From positions 1 to 64,000 of the forward strand of contig JAEWVR010000003.1 of NCBI GenBank assembly GCA_023459055.1: DNA of 64,000 nucleotides, given 5' to 3'. Source of the DNA: Fibrobacterota bacterium. Its GTDB lineage: Bacteria > Fibrobacterota > Chitinivibrionia > Chitinivibrionales > Chitinispirillaceae. A program made the position numbers and the translations under genes. Below, piece by piece: positions 17,974 to 26,468 of this stretch (position 1 is the first letter of the stretch; every line of letters starts with the position of its first letter). Under the pieces are notes generated by a model. It was not told where the DNA came from. It searched no databases and worked only from the letters and a program-made list of their open reading frames with translations.

Positions 17974-18194
17974 CATTTGGTCGTCGATATGTATAGAAAA
18001 TCGCAAAAAGTATACATATCGAATTATGTCATGAAGAACATGAACCACCCCGTCAGTCGAAACGACTGACACCCCTCCACTGGAGGGGAATTTTTAAATT
18101 GTAGACTGCATTTATAAAATCACCACGAATCCATTCCCCTCCTTTGGAGGGGTGCCCGTCAGGGCGGGGTGGTCTTGATCTGAATTTGTAAATC
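17974..18194. repeat. Long direct repeat, copy A, downstream of doc
   Basis: About 220 bases nearly matching copy B at 18944-19154. It starts TTTGGTCGTCGATATGTATA, contains an inner inverted repeat with ends ACCACCCCGTCA and GGCGGGGTGGT and arms CCCCTCCACTGGAGGGG, and ends GATCTGAATTTGTAAATC. The internal ATATGTATA...TATACATAT (17988-18019) is a further palindrome. It looks like a MITE or REP cluster. Nothing else is seen in the 441-base gap 17794-18234. Confidence 0.85.
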
Positions 18195-18234
18195 GACAAA
18201 AAGTATACACATCACAAGGAGAAGTTAAACATCG

Positions 18235-18630
18235 TTATTCAACAGCAATACATCGTTGCTCAAAAAAATCTGATAGATGTTTTTTTGAAATCTGGTGTGT
18301 TACCAGTTCCAACATTTTATCAGCAAGTTCTTCATCGTATAATTCATTGAACTCGTATCCATTCATGTACAAAAACGTTAATGCACTTGCCAAAGCAGCC
18401 CTTTTATTACCGTCTAAAAATGGATGGTTTAATGCAATAGAATTTGCATATGTTGCGGCCATTTCAAAGATACTCATCAGGAAACGCCCTTCAAAGCTGG
18501 CCAATGGTGCCCCAATCGCAGAATGTAATGCATCAAGATCCCTTATACCATCAATACCACCAGCAATTGCAATTTCATGAGCATGAATATTAACCACGTC
18601 ATCAAATGCCAGGAATTTCGGCTCACTCAT
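18235..18630 (-). CDS. doc: Doc-like toxin (death-on-curing family)
   Basis: A 131-residue Doc protein of normal length. The Fic-fold motif is HPFLDGNKR, with Lys in place of the Gly of true Fic AMP-transferases. Known Doc toxins phosphorylate elongation factor Tu, halting translation. The start codon overlaps the antitoxin stop by four bases (ATGA), so toxin is translationally coupled to antitoxin. The pair is flanked by two ~215-bp direct repeats, which suggests movement or loss as a unit. Confidence 0.9.
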   Translation of the reverse strand: MSEPKFLAFDDVVNIHAHEIAIAGGIDGIRDLDALHSAIGAPLASFEGRFLMSIFEMAATYANSIALNHPFLDGNKRAALASALTFLYMNGYEFNELYDEELADKMLELVTHQISKKHLSDFFEQRCIAVE

Positions 18631-18833
18631 TTGGCTAATTTATCCAACGATTTACGATGTTTCTTTGCTATTTTGCTGTATGCATCCATTGCTGAAATTG
18701 GTTTGAGAAAAATTCCACCATCTTTTTGGGTTATTTCAAGCGCAGTATCATCATTAATGTTCAATAGATCAAGAACTGGTTTGTCAATAACAACACCACG
18801 ACTATTACCGATTTTCTGAAGATGTTTAATCAT
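18627..18833 (-). CDS. AbrB/MazE-type antitoxin paired with Doc
   Basis: A 68-residue SpoVT/AbrB swapped-hairpin protein (IGNSRGVVIDKPVLDLL ... LEITQKDGGIFLKPI) with a basic C-terminal tail. Such antitoxins bind their own promoter through the N-terminal part and mask the toxin with the C-terminal part. GGAGGA at 18838-18843 precedes the ATG at 18833. A perfect 9-bp-arm palindrome at 18846-18866 directly upstream is the likely operator. The classical Doc partner is Phd; here an AbrB-type protein takes the role, a pairing also known in other genomes. Confidence 0.88.
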   Translation of the reverse strand: MIKHLQKIGNSRGVVIDKPVLDLLNINDDTALEITQKDGGIFLKPISAMDAYSKIAKKHRKSLDKLAK

Positions 18834-18845
18834 TGTAATCCTCCA

Positions 18846-18866
18846 TTAGTAAGAACGATGTTCTTA
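18846..18866 (-). promoter_or_regulatory. Predicted operator of the antitoxin-doc operon
   Basis: The arms AGTAAGAAC and GTTCTTACT are exact complements around a 3-base centre. The site ends 12 bases upstream of the antitoxin start codon and touches a TATAGT that could serve as the -10. The position fits autorepression by the AbrB-like antitoxin. Confidence 0.6.
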
Positions 18867-18943
18867 CTATAAGATACAACAGGAACTATTTTTTTTCAAT
18901 CTGATTCTTTAAATACGAACCTGATCAGGTTGGAACTGATATG

Positions 18944-19154
18944 CATTTGGTCGTCGATATGTATAGAAAAACGAAAAAAATATACACGTTTTTGTTGTAT
19001 CAGGACCACCCCGTCAGGCGAAACGCCTGACACCCCTCCATTGGAGGGGAATTTTTAAAATGGGTGCTGTACCTGTAAATCCTTGCTATTCCATTCCCCT
19101 CCTTTGGAGGGGTGCCCGCCAGGGCGGGGTGGTCTTGATCTGAATTTGTAAATC
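18944..19154. repeat. Long direct repeat, copy B, upstream of the toxin-antitoxin pair
   Basis: About 210 bases in the same orientation as copy A, roughly 960 bases apart. The outer 50 bases at each end are almost identical. The inner loop between the two GGAGGGGAA arms has diverged (TGGGTGCTGTACC against TGTAGACTGCATT). This argues for two independent insertions or an old duplication rather than an assembly error. Confidence 0.85.
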
Positions 19155-19461
19155 AGCAGAAAAACATCGATCAATTCCCTTTTCAATCGAGGCTTTGAAA
19201 AAGTCATCTGTTCGAATTGATCAATGCAATTTACGAAGCAGGAAAATTCTATTTCTCATATCGTAATGATACTGAGACGGCATCACGCCTTGTTAATAGT
19301 GGTATGAAACGACAGACTGAGAAATGGATAGTTACTTATGGTTTTTATTGAATGCGACGATTATTCCCGCGCATCATCCATGAAGAGCGCTTGCTAGGTG
19401 CCAATAACAAAAAGGGATGCAAAACGTGCATCCCTTTTTAATTACATTTCAAACACTTAAA
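19155..19461. pseudogene. Possible gene remnant and terminator region
   Basis: No intact gene in these 307 bases. On the plus strand one frame from about 19214 to 19351 encodes a protein-like tail (ELINAIYEAGKFYFSYRND ... TEKWIVTYGFY, then stop). It has no start codon of its own. A second frame just before it (NRGFEKVIC) ends as it begins. This looks like the 3' end of a gene broken beside repeat copy B. The parent family is not recognised. A terminator fills 19409-19440. Confidence 0.3.
19409..19440 (-). terminator. Intrinsic terminator after pilin gene
   Basis: The stem AAAAGGGATGCA / TGCATCCCTTTT with a 5-base loop has T runs on both strands, so it can work in both directions. It lies 22 bases past the pilin stop. 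Confidence 0.92.
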
Positions 19462-19905
19462 TTAGTCATTATCCCAGTTTGGAATGTATTTTTCAAAATC
19501 ATCGTGATTTGAATGCGTTACTGTGTTATCAGGATCAACACTTGTCCCAACTGTTTTACCAGATAGAAATGATCCAAGCTGATCCTTACCTGTTGCAACG
19601 AGTGTAACAGGATCACCAGCAGCCGCTGCTGCTGTAAAAACATATGTATAATATTTGCTAAAATCAGCACTAGCAGTAGGATCTTCGATGACCATGTCAG
19701 TCATAGCAGCTGGAGCTTGACCTGTCTCTGCAATTCTTGCCAATGCAGCATGATCAAACGTAGAGAGTACTGTTGGTGCTTCTGCTGCTTTTGCTTTTAC
19801 TGACGCATCAGTAAATTTCGGAATCGCAAGTGCTGCGAGAACACCAATAATAACGATAACGACCATAAGTTCGATAAGTGTAAAACCTTTATTTGTACGA
19901 ATCAT
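19462..19905 (-). CDS. Type IV pilin-like protein (prepilin)
   Basis: A 147-residue prepilin. The start at 19905 is set by AGGAGA just upstream and by the short basic leader MIRTNKG before the cleavage site G|FTLIE. The canonical Glu5 follows in a hydrophobic helix (FTLIELMVVIVIIGVLAALA). The globular part is short and Ala/Thr/Asp-rich, with a C-terminal acidic end. Such proteins are cut and methylated by PilD and assembled into type IV pili or related pseudopili. No assembly genes are near; it is a single-gene transcript with its own promoter and terminator. Major pilin against minor pseudopilin cannot be settled here. Confidence 0.88.
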   Translation of the reverse strand: MIRTNKGFTLIELMVVIVIIGVLAALAIPKFTDASVKAKAAEAPTVLSTFDHAALARIAETGQAPAAMTDMVIEDPTASADFSKYYTYVFTAAAAAGDPVTLVATGKDQLGSFLSGKTVGTSVDPDNTVTHSNHDDFEKYIPNWDND

Positions 19906-20105
19906 TTTGAATCTCCTTGAATTGTTTTTACTATTCATTACATTAATCTTTGTTACTAACTACCCTGTTTCTACTTCTACCTTTTCCTTTACGTTTACTT
20001 TGAACTACCTTGTAATCGTAATCTCTGTCAGGTGGCCCCCTCTCCGAGTACCGCATCATCTTTTTCTCACCGGTACATCAGGCTTTTAGAAATTGTTATA
20101 CTCTC

Positions 20106-20134
20106 ATTTTAGCGTATCAAAGCGCTTAAATCAA
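20106..20134 (-). promoter_or_regulatory. Predicted sigma-70-type promoter of pilin gene
   Basis: On the minus strand TTGATT (20129-20134) and TAAAAT (20106-20111) are 17 bases apart. This implies a 5' leader of about 195 bases. It is a motif match only. Confidence 0.45.
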
Positions 20135-20322
20135 GTGTTTTTTACATTTTTTTTACCTATTCGCTCGCCTTTTTTGTAACAGTTTGATTTTTATTGCCAA
20201 CTATTCCCCCTCTCCGATGATTATTGTGATGTGTTTTTGTGATTTCCCGATTTTGCTGTTATTTTATTTACCAACTTCCGATTTCGGTTATGTTGGTATG
20301 ATATTTTGCTTTTTCAAAGAGC

Positions 20323-20385
20323 CGGGCGAAAGATGGGCGAAAGACGGGCGAAAGATGTTTCGCCCTTACACCTTACACCTTACAC
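20323..20385. repeat. GGGCGAA hairpin repeat with ACACCTTAC tandem
   Basis: Three GGGCGAAA units lead into the hairpin GGGCGAAA-GATG-TTTCGCCC (20346-20365), followed by overlapping ACACCTTAC units. A related hairpin with GGGCGAA / TTCGCCC lies at 38594-38613, between fabG and fabZ. Confidence 0.6.
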
Positions 20386-20620
20386 CTTACGATACACCTG
20401 TGGTATCCTATAGTGCCGTATATAACCCTTTAACCGTGTAGTTTGTTTTTCTTTTAGTATTCTACTATTTCTGTTCCGAAAATATCAACAAAAATAATAC
20501 CTTGTAAAATCAATGTGTTAGTAAATGTGGATCTGTGGATTTTCTTTTTTTCCAATACTCCTGAAGAAAACAGAGTAAAACATTATCCTCACAATAACTT
20601 CAATAACTTATTTTAACCTT

Positions 20621-21529
20621 ATGAATAAAAACAATATCTCTAACCCACACGATAAATTTTTTAAAGAATCTTTTGGTAGAAAAGATATCGCAGTCAGCTT
20701 TCTAAAGGAATATCTTCCAGCTTCTATACACAACAAACTTAAGTATGAAAGCCTGGAGATTCTAAAAGATTCGTATATTGATAAAGAATTAGCAGAGCAT
20801 TTCTCCGATATTTTGTATAAAATAAAGATTGGAACAAAAACGACTTTTCTTTATCTTTTATTTGAACATAAAAGTTATGCTGATAATTGGGTTGGATTTC
20901 AATTGTTAAGGAACATGGTCAAAATATGGGAAGGATGTTTAAAACAACGCAAAAAAAGGACGAAACTGCCAGTAATTGTTCCAATTGTCATCTACCACGG
21001 AATAGAAAAGTGGAATGTTAATTGTTCTTTATCTGCATTATTTGATGTGCATCCGGAAACAAACGTGTACGTTCCCGATATTAAATTAGAAGTATATGAC
21101 ATCTCACATATTCCTGATGAAAAGATTAAAGGCGAAATCCTGCTGCAAGCATGTTTTTTGTTGCAGAAATACATCTTTAATCCGGAATTAATTGAGAAGG
21201 TACCTGAAATTCTGAGTTTATTGAATAAATTATCTACAAAAACTAAGGCAACTGAATATCTTGAGGTAGTGTTACGATATCTTTGGGCTTCTGTAGATAA
21301 TATGAATCATGATGCTTTAAAAACTGAGATAGTAAAAACAATAACAGCCGGGGGTACTATTATGCCGACAATAGCAGAATCAATAAAACTTGAGGGTAAA
21401 CTTGAAGTTGCACAAAAAATGATCGAAAAAGGTATGAGTAATGCCGATATCAGGGATATTACCGGGTTAAGTATCAGGGATATTGAAAACCAGAGAAAGA
21501 CTATGAAAGCAGAGTCTGTGCATAAATAG
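20621..21529 (+). CDS. Rpn family recombination-promoting nuclease / PD-(D/E)XK transposase-like
   Basis: A 302-residue Rpn/YhgA-like protein. The N-terminus NPHDKFFKESFGRKDIAVSFLKEYLP and the strand DILYKI...TFLYLLFEHKS, with E-x-K of the PD-(D/E)XK nuclease core, are diagnostic. The central VPIVIYHGIEKWN is the other family landmark. The C-terminus (EGKLEVAQKMIEKGMSNADIRDITGLS) is the usual small helix-turn-helix tail. E. coli Rpn proteins are DNA endonucleases that promote RecA-independent recombination, and recent work connects some to phage defence. It converges with the radical SAM gene, their stops 11 bases apart. AT-rich codons suggest transfer. Confidence 0.9.
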   Translation: MNKNNISNPHDKFFKESFGRKDIAVSFLKEYLPASIHNKLKYESLEILKDSYIDKELAEHFSDILYKIKIGTKTTFLYLLFEHKSYADNWVGFQLLRNMVKIWEGCLKQRKKRTKLPVIVPIVIYHGIEKWNVNCSLSALFDVHPETNVYVPDIKLEVYDISHIPDEKIKGEILLQACFLLQKYIFNPELIEKVPEILSLLNKLSTKTKATEYLEVVLRYLWASVDNMNHDALKTEIVKTITAGGTIMPTIAESIKLEGKLEVAQKMIEKGMSNADIRDITGLSIRDIENQRKTMKAESVHK

Positions 21530-21540
21530 TCGCTTGCCAA

Positions 21541-22851
21541 TCAATCAACCACCGCTTTTTTCATCACCGACAGCGGCGGGTTGAAATAGCCTAATTTCAG
21601 GTCGGGGAATTTGTGACGCAGATGTGCGACCCATTGCATCATGCCGATTGTTTTTCCATGATCTGCATCCGCAAGCTTCGCCTTCTTTATGTAGTATTCC
21701 GGATCGATATTAAGATTTCTTGTCTGAATCATGTTAAGCTTAACTTTTGATACCAGTTTTTCAAGCGCAGCAATCTCTTTTTTTGTATCGGTAAACCCGG
21801 GAAAGGTCAGATAATTCATTGATGTCCATATACCATGTTTACGGGCAATCGAGAGCGATTCGATAACATCTGCAAAGGTATAGTTTTTAGGCCGGTAATA
21901 GGCATTATAGAACTCTTCACGGGCACTACTGACACTTACACGCATACTGTCAAGACCTACGCTGCACAGTTTTTCCACCACATCGGGCCGGCTTGCATTG
22001 GTGTTTACATTGATAATACCACGCTTTGTCTGTTTACGGATTTCAACAATTGCATTAGCAAGCAGATCACCCTCAAGTAAGGGTTCTCCCTCACATCCCT
22101 GACCGAAACTTGCTACCGGCCGCGCTGCATTCTTAAGATGCGGCACAACAAATCCCACGATTTCATCAACGGTTGGGGTAAAACAGATCCTTTCATGTGA
22201 CGCGGGAAAACCACTTGATTTTTCCTGTAGCGAAATACATCCAAGACAGGCCGCATTGCAGACTCTGCTTGTCGGAATAGGACACTCCCACCGCCCCATC
22301 ACAAAATTTCTTGCTGCCGGGCAGTTATACCGTAATACGCAATTATTGACAAGATGCTCAACAAGCCGATTCCTCGGATAGTTTGATGGCATTCCCCGTG
22401 CTTTTTTACAAATCAGTTCGTTATCAAAGTTTTCGAAGTCCTGACGATTATCCTTATCGATGCGCATTCCCGTCGTGTAAACGCCATCCTCAGCCCATCC
22501 CGCAGCGGTATAGCAATACAGCGGTAATGCGGGTGCTTTTTTTTCCGTTTCGAATGCAGCCCGGTACAACTGAAGATATGCGGGTGACATAAATGCCCCA
22601 ACCGCTTCAACCTCAACGCCATTATAGTTGTCAACGACGACACATTCGTTGGTCTCAGGGTTCAAACCAATCGGTTTACGCCCGGGAAGTCTGAAAAGGT
22701 CACTACCGGCAGGAATAGGAATAAGCTCATCCGGGGAAGGCACCACGATATCATTTAATGATGCCCCGACCATAAGCAGTTCGGGTATTTCGAAAAAGTT
22801 TCCCTCTTTGTCACTGACAAGAAGACATGGATGTTGTTTACTTTTTTTCAA
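21541..22851 (-). CDS. Radical SAM protein of unknown substrate
   Basis: A 436-residue radical SAM enzyme. The cluster motif is C-x3-C-x2-C in VCNAACLGC near residue 200, unusually far from the N-terminus. The first ~190 residues form a separate domain without a known match and contain a Cys pair (NNCVLRYNC) that could hold another cluster. After the motif come GQGCEGEPLL (the GGE-like SAM site), NVNTNASRP and a long C-terminal barrel part. The substrate is unknown. It is monocistronic. A REP-like repeat and a large palindrome separate it from rseP. Confidence 0.85.
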   Translation of the reverse strand: MKKSKQHPCLLVSDKEGNFFEIPELLMVGASLNDIVVPSPDELIPIPAGSDLFRLPGRKPIGLNPETNECVVVDNYNGVEVEAVGAFMSPAYLQLYRAAFETEKKAPALPLYCYTAAGWAEDGVYTTGMRIDKDNRQDFENFDNELICKKARGMPSNYPRNRLVEHLVNNCVLRYNCPAARNFVMGRWECPIPTSRVCNAACLGCISLQEKSSGFPASHERICFTPTVDEIVGFVVPHLKNAARPVASFGQGCEGEPLLEGDLLANAIVEIRKQTKRGIINVNTNASRPDVVEKLCSVGLDSMRVSVSSAREEFYNAYYRPKNYTFADVIESLSIARKHGIWTSMNYLTFPGFTDTKKEIAALEKLVSKVKLNMIQTRNLNIDPEYYIKKAKLADADHGKTIGMMQWVAHLRHKFPDLKLGYFNPPLSVMKKAVVD

Positions 22852-22857
22852 ATCGTC

Positions 22858-22908
22858 TCAGCCTCCAGCCCCTTCTTCAGAAAGAACTTGTAGGGGAGTT
22901 GGATCACC
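22858..22908. repeat. REP-like repeat, family copy 3
   Basis: CTCCAGCCCCTTCTTC, a loop, then GTAGGGGAGTTGGA. It is a diverged relative of the repeats at 12553 and 16586. Confidence 0.5.
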
Positions 22909-22940
22909 ATTGACACCTTCACATTAACACTTCGTGAAAG

Positions 22941-23034
22941 CGCCCCCTAAATCCCCCGCAGGGGGACTTAAAGAATAATTGGTTTGATTAATTTAATTGG
23001 TTTCAAAGTCCCCCTGCGGGGGATTTAGGGGGCG
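22941..23034. repeat. Perfect 28-bp inverted repeat element
   Basis: The arms at 22941-22968 and 23007-23034 are exact complements (CGCCCCCTAAATCCCCCGCA...), separated by an AT-rich 38-base spacer. It sits just past the rseP stop. A single arm recurs at 171-189. It resembles a MITE. Confidence 0.85.
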
Positions 23035-23042
23035 TGTTCACC

Positions 23043-24407
23043 CTATCGCCCGAAAATCCTGAAATACTCCGGCAGCCTGTTTACATCATTGAAGGTTACA
23101 TACAGGAACAGGAACAGGAAAAATGCGATTGCAATTTTATTTAGTAGCATCTGTGTTTTTAATGACAACGGTTTTCTCCGTACTGCTTCAAAAAGCAGAA
23201 ACAACAACATACCGCCATCAGTGATAATTAACGGCATCAAATTTAAAACTGCAAGATTAATACCGATTAAGCCCATGAAGTCCAGTATCGGTGACAAACC
23301 CTGAAGCATCATGCCTCCTGACAAAGGAATAATGCCGACAGGCCCGGCAAGGTGTTTTGGGCTTACCTCCTGAGATACCAGTTTCTTGATAATATCAAAG
23401 ATCATTGTCGTATATTCCCAGGTTTTCTCCATACCTTTGTTAAAGGCAACACCAACAGGATACTTAACTATACGTTTTTTTCCCACATCGACCGTGATAC
23501 CAATTATAAACCTTTTCTCATTCTGATTATATAACGGAGTTGCTTCAAGTGACACCCGTGAACCGTTACGGGCTACAACAACCGAGAGTGGTGCTTTGGT
23601 AACTGTATCGTAATTCATTATCACCTGTAAAACCTGATACCAGGAGATAATCTTTTTCCCATTTATTTCAACAATTGTATCACCGCTAAGAATTCCCGCA
23701 TTCTGTGCCGGTGAGCCATCACTGGTTGTCTTGACAATTGCAGGCAGCGGCTGCATAAGGCCACCAAAGATATCCTTTGGAATAAGATCATCCGATTTAT
23801 TCATGGTAAAGCTCGCTGAGCCAATCTGCCCGTCACGATAGTACGAAATAGTAAACTCTTTATCCATCATGGCAAATGATGTTCTAATATCATTCCAGTT
23901 GCGTATTGCCTTATTGTTAATTGTCAGAATGCTATCACCGGCTCTAAGTCCGGCTGCTTCACTTAAAGACTTTTCACCAATAGCACCAATGACAGGGTGT
24001 TCAAGATACTCAGGTTCCTCAACACCATAGGCAAACATGAACCATAACATCGCAAACGCTGCAATAAAATTTGCAAGTGGTCCGGCGGCTGCTACAAGCG
24101 CGCGCTGCCATACCGGCTTTGATGTAAACTCATCTTTAGCCCCGCTTTTTTCCTCATCGGGATTCTCTCCGGCCATCTTGACATAACCACCAAAGGGAAT
24201 CGCACTGATTCTGTACTCTGTCCCCTTATAGGTTTTCTTCAGAAGCGGCGTACCGAATCCAAGCGAAAATGCAAGGACACGAATGCCGCACCACTTTGCA
24301 ACAAGGAAATGCCCGAGCTCGTGTATGAACACAAGGACTCCAAGAACAACAATACCAAGTACGACAAGCAGTACTTTATTGAATATCATAGCAAGAGAAA
24401 GTTCCAC
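23043..24407 (-). CDS. rseP: Site-2 protease RseP
   Basis: A membrane zinc metalloprotease of 454 residues that cuts anti-sigma factors inside the membrane. It shows HELGH in the first membrane helix (VFIHELGHFLVAKW), two PDZ regions, and a C-terminal segment NLMPLIITDGGMLLFL. That segment normally reads N-x2-P-x-P-x-LDGGH, so Leu and His around the catalytic Asp have changed to Thr and Met; the Asp itself is kept. GTG at 24407 is supported by AAGG upstream; ATG 24389 is the alternative. It is the last gene of uppS-cdsA-dxr-rseP, four bases after dxr. Confidence 0.93.
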   Translation of the reverse strand: MELSLAMIFNKVLLVVLGIVVLGVLVFIHELGHFLVAKWCGIRVLAFSLGFGTPLLKKTYKGTEYRISAIPFGGYVKMAGENPDEEKSGAKDEFTSKPVWQRALVAAAGPLANFIAAFAMLWFMFAYGVEEPEYLEHPVIGAIGEKSLSEAAGLRAGDSILTINNKAIRNWNDIRTSFAMMDKEFTISYYRDGQIGSASFTMNKSDDLIPKDIFGGLMQPLPAIVKTTSDGSPAQNAGILSGDTIVEINGKKIISWYQVLQVIMNYDTVTKAPLSVVVARNGSRVSLEATPLYNQNEKRFIIGITVDVGKKRIVKYPVGVAFNKGMEKTWEYTTMIFDIIKKLVSQEVSPKHLAGPVGIIPLSGGMMLQGLSPILDFMGLIGINLAVLNLMPLIITDGGMLLFLLFEAVRRKPLSLKTQMLLNKIAIAFFLFLFLYVTFNDVNRLPEYFRIFGR

Positions 24408-24410
24408 GTT

Positions 24411-25571
24411 TTACCTTCTTGACAAATAGTTGTTTAAAACTGACCTGCGTATCTCACTATCAACCTCGATAATTGTCTCGAGACTGTCAGCCTTACGAAC
24501 GGTATGGCGTTCAAGTGCATATGATACCATTGCAGGAATATCATTAAAACTGATCTGTTTATTTAAAAATGCCTCGACCGCAATTTCATTGGCAGCGTTG
24601 ACAACAACCGGAGCCGTTCCACCAGCCGCTCCAGCTTCAATGCATAACCGTAAACATGGGAAACGATCAAGATCAGGATCGTAAAAGTCAAGTTTCTGAA
24701 TCTGCGGCAGCGAGAGGCGTTTTCCGGACATCGGAAAGCGTTCCGGATATGACAGTGCATACTGAATCGGCAGCTCCATATCAGGAAGTCCAAGCTGTGC
24801 CAGTATGGCGCCATCATGGAATTCAACCAGCGAATGAATAATTGACTGGGGATGAATCCACACACGTAATTGACTATATGGCAAACGAAACAAGTGATGT
24901 GCTTCGATGATCTCAAAGCCTTTATTCATAAGCGTTGCTGAATCGATGGTGATCTTTTTTCCCATCGACCAGGTCGGATGATTCAGTGCATCAGCAGGTG
25001 TGATCGATTCGAACTCATGTTTCTGACGATTTCTGAACGGTCCGCCGGATGCTGTCAGAATCAGCGATTCTATTGTGGAATCCTTTACACCTGCGAGACA
25101 CTGCAGAATGGCGCTGTGTTCACTGTCAACCGGAATAAGAGATCCGTTTCCACTGTCAAGAAGTGACGTTATATAGTCACCACCGACCACAAGCGATTCC
25201 TTGTTTGCAAGTGCGACACGTTTTTTCTGTTGTAAAGCTGCAACCGTTGACCGCAGCCCAACCGCACCGACCAGTGCATTCAGGAGAACATCGTAACCGG
25301 TATCACGAACCAGCGACTCGAGTCCATCAGTACCTGTCAGGACTGTTACCGTATCACCAAAACGATCCTTTATTTTCTTTACACCTTCAGGATCACCGAT
25401 GAATACCATCTGTGGCCTGAATTCCTCAATCTGCTTTATAAGCAATGCTACATTACGGTTTGCGGCCAGCCCTGCGATGATAAATTTCTCAGGAAAGCGC
25501 CGGACACACTGCAGCGTTGATGTACCAATAGACCCGGTTGATCCGAGCAGTAATATCTTTTGTAAACTCAT
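24411..25571 (-). CDS. dxr: 1-deoxy-D-xylulose 5-phosphate reductoisomerase
   Basis: Second enzyme of the MEP isoprenoid pathway: DXP + NADPH to MEP. The 386-residue length is standard. Visible: the NADPH site LGSTGSIGTSTL, the metal-binding acidic part of PVDSEHSAI, the flexible loop TASGGPFRNR, MGKKITIDSATLMNKGFEIIEAHHLF and HPQSIIHSLVEF. It makes precursors that UppS, two genes upstream in the same operon, turns into the wall lipid carrier. The MEP pathway is the normal bacterial route. Confidence 0.96.
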   Translation of the reverse strand: MSLQKILLLGSTGSIGTSTLQCVRRFPEKFIIAGLAANRNVALLIKQIEEFRPQMVFIGDPEGVKKIKDRFGDTVTVLTGTDGLESLVRDTGYDVLLNALVGAVGLRSTVAALQQKKRVALANKESLVVGGDYITSLLDSGNGSLIPVDSEHSAILQCLAGVKDSTIESLILTASGGPFRNRQKHEFESITPADALNHPTWSMGKKITIDSATLMNKGFEIIEAHHLFRLPYSQLRVWIHPQSIIHSLVEFHDGAILAQLGLPDMELPIQYALSYPERFPMSGKRLSLPQIQKLDFYDPDLDRFPCLRLCIEAGAAGGTAPVVVNAANEIAVEAFLNKQISFNDIPAMVSYALERHTVRKADSLETIIEVDSEIRRSVLNNYLSRR

Positions 25572-25574
25572 TCG

Positions 25575-26468
25575 TTAATATCCAAATATCCTGTTGACAA
25601 GCCAGGCAAACAGTGACACAACAGGAACCGCAAAGAAAATGCTGTCAAAACGGTCAAGAATACCACCATGCCCCGGAATGATATCCGATGCATCCTTGAC
25701 AGAAAAGTATCTTTTCATGAGCGAAACCAGGAGATCACCAATTTGAGCAAATATACCGATTAATATTCCAAGTATGATACCAAGCCATTTCGGGTAGGCC
25801 GGATTGCCGATAAAAAACCAGACAATGCCTACAAGTAACGCAGCACTCAAAAAGCCGCCAATACTACCCTCAAGCGTCTTCTTGGGACTAATGCTGCTGA
25901 AATGCGTTTTTCCCCATAGATTTCCTACAAAATATGCGCCACTATCACAAAAAAATACAGCAGTGACAACAGTACAGATTCCAAGCTGTGAGAGCATCGG
26001 AATGGCATTTTTTACAAAAAGCGACTGAAAAGGATCTTTATAAAAGTTAAGCATTGATATCATCGCAATGTACATAAATACCGTTCCACTGAAAAGCAGA
26101 CTGGCACGCATCCAGCGTTTCTGCTGCGAGTTCTTACCCCAGATGAATGTTTCCAAAGCAACAAGTATTAACAGTATGTAAACACCCAGATTTGATGGAA
26201 TATTCGTATTGTCGAAATAAAAAAAGGCCTGAAGTGCAAGCCAGACATATCCAACCCAAAATCCGTTTTTAGGATTAGCGATACCAAGCATTTTTTTGTA
26301 TTCGTAATAGCCAAGAAACGTAAGCAGTAGCATAAGTACCTGGCCGGGATAAATATATGTCCAGGATTTTGGTGTAACGGAAATTGTCGAATTTAAAATC
26401 CACCACCCCAGAGGAACAGCCCAAAGAACAAAAAACATCCGTTTGGCAAGATCCGCCATTTTAGCCAT
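25575..26468 (-). CDS. cdsA: Phosphatidate cytidylyltransferase
   Basis: A 297-residue multi-pass inner membrane enzyme making CDP-diacylglycerol from phosphatidate and CTP, the branch point for membrane phospholipids. The C-terminal signature is present (SLMKRYFSVKDASDIIPGHG followed by GILDRFDS), holding the metal-binding Asp residues. At least seven hydrophobic segments precede it. The start codon overlaps the uppS stop by one base (TAATG); ATG at residue 4 is also possible. Confidence 0.95.
   Translation of the reverse strand: MAKMADLAKRMFFVLWAVPLGWWILNSTISVTPKSWTYIYPGQVLMLLLTFLGYYEYKKMLGIANPKNGFWVGYVWLALQAFFYFDNTNIPSNLGVYILLILVALETFIWGKNSQQKRWMRASLLFSGTVFMYIAMISMLNFYKDPFQSLFVKNAIPMLSQLGICTVVTAVFFCDSGAYFVGNLWGKTHFSSISPKKTLEGSIGGFLSAALLVGIVWFFIGNPAYPKWLGIILGILIGIFAQIGDLLVSLMKRYFSVKDASDIIPGHGGILDRFDSIFFAVPVVSLFAWLVNRIFGY

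Larger units (their letters stand above)
19906..20620. other. Long intergenic region upstream of pilin and Rpn gene
   Basis: About 715 bases between divergent genes, with no convincing coding sequence. It contains the pilin promoter (20106-20134), a T-rich stretch, and short repeats at 20323-20385: GGGCGAAAGA three times closing into a hairpin with TTTCGCCC, then ACACCTTAC several times. The right half is AT-rich and presumably carries the Rpn gene promoter. Confidence 0.6.

Noticed and set aside
17974..19154. CRISPR array
   Set aside because: Only two long repeats about 960 bases apart with genes between; no regular short repeats or spacers.
19379..19400. GG-N10-GC, sigma-54-like, on the minus strand (TTGGCACCTAGCAAGC)
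   Set aside because: It lies downstream of the pilin gene, not in front of any gene on that strand, and the -12 part is AAGC instead of TTGC.
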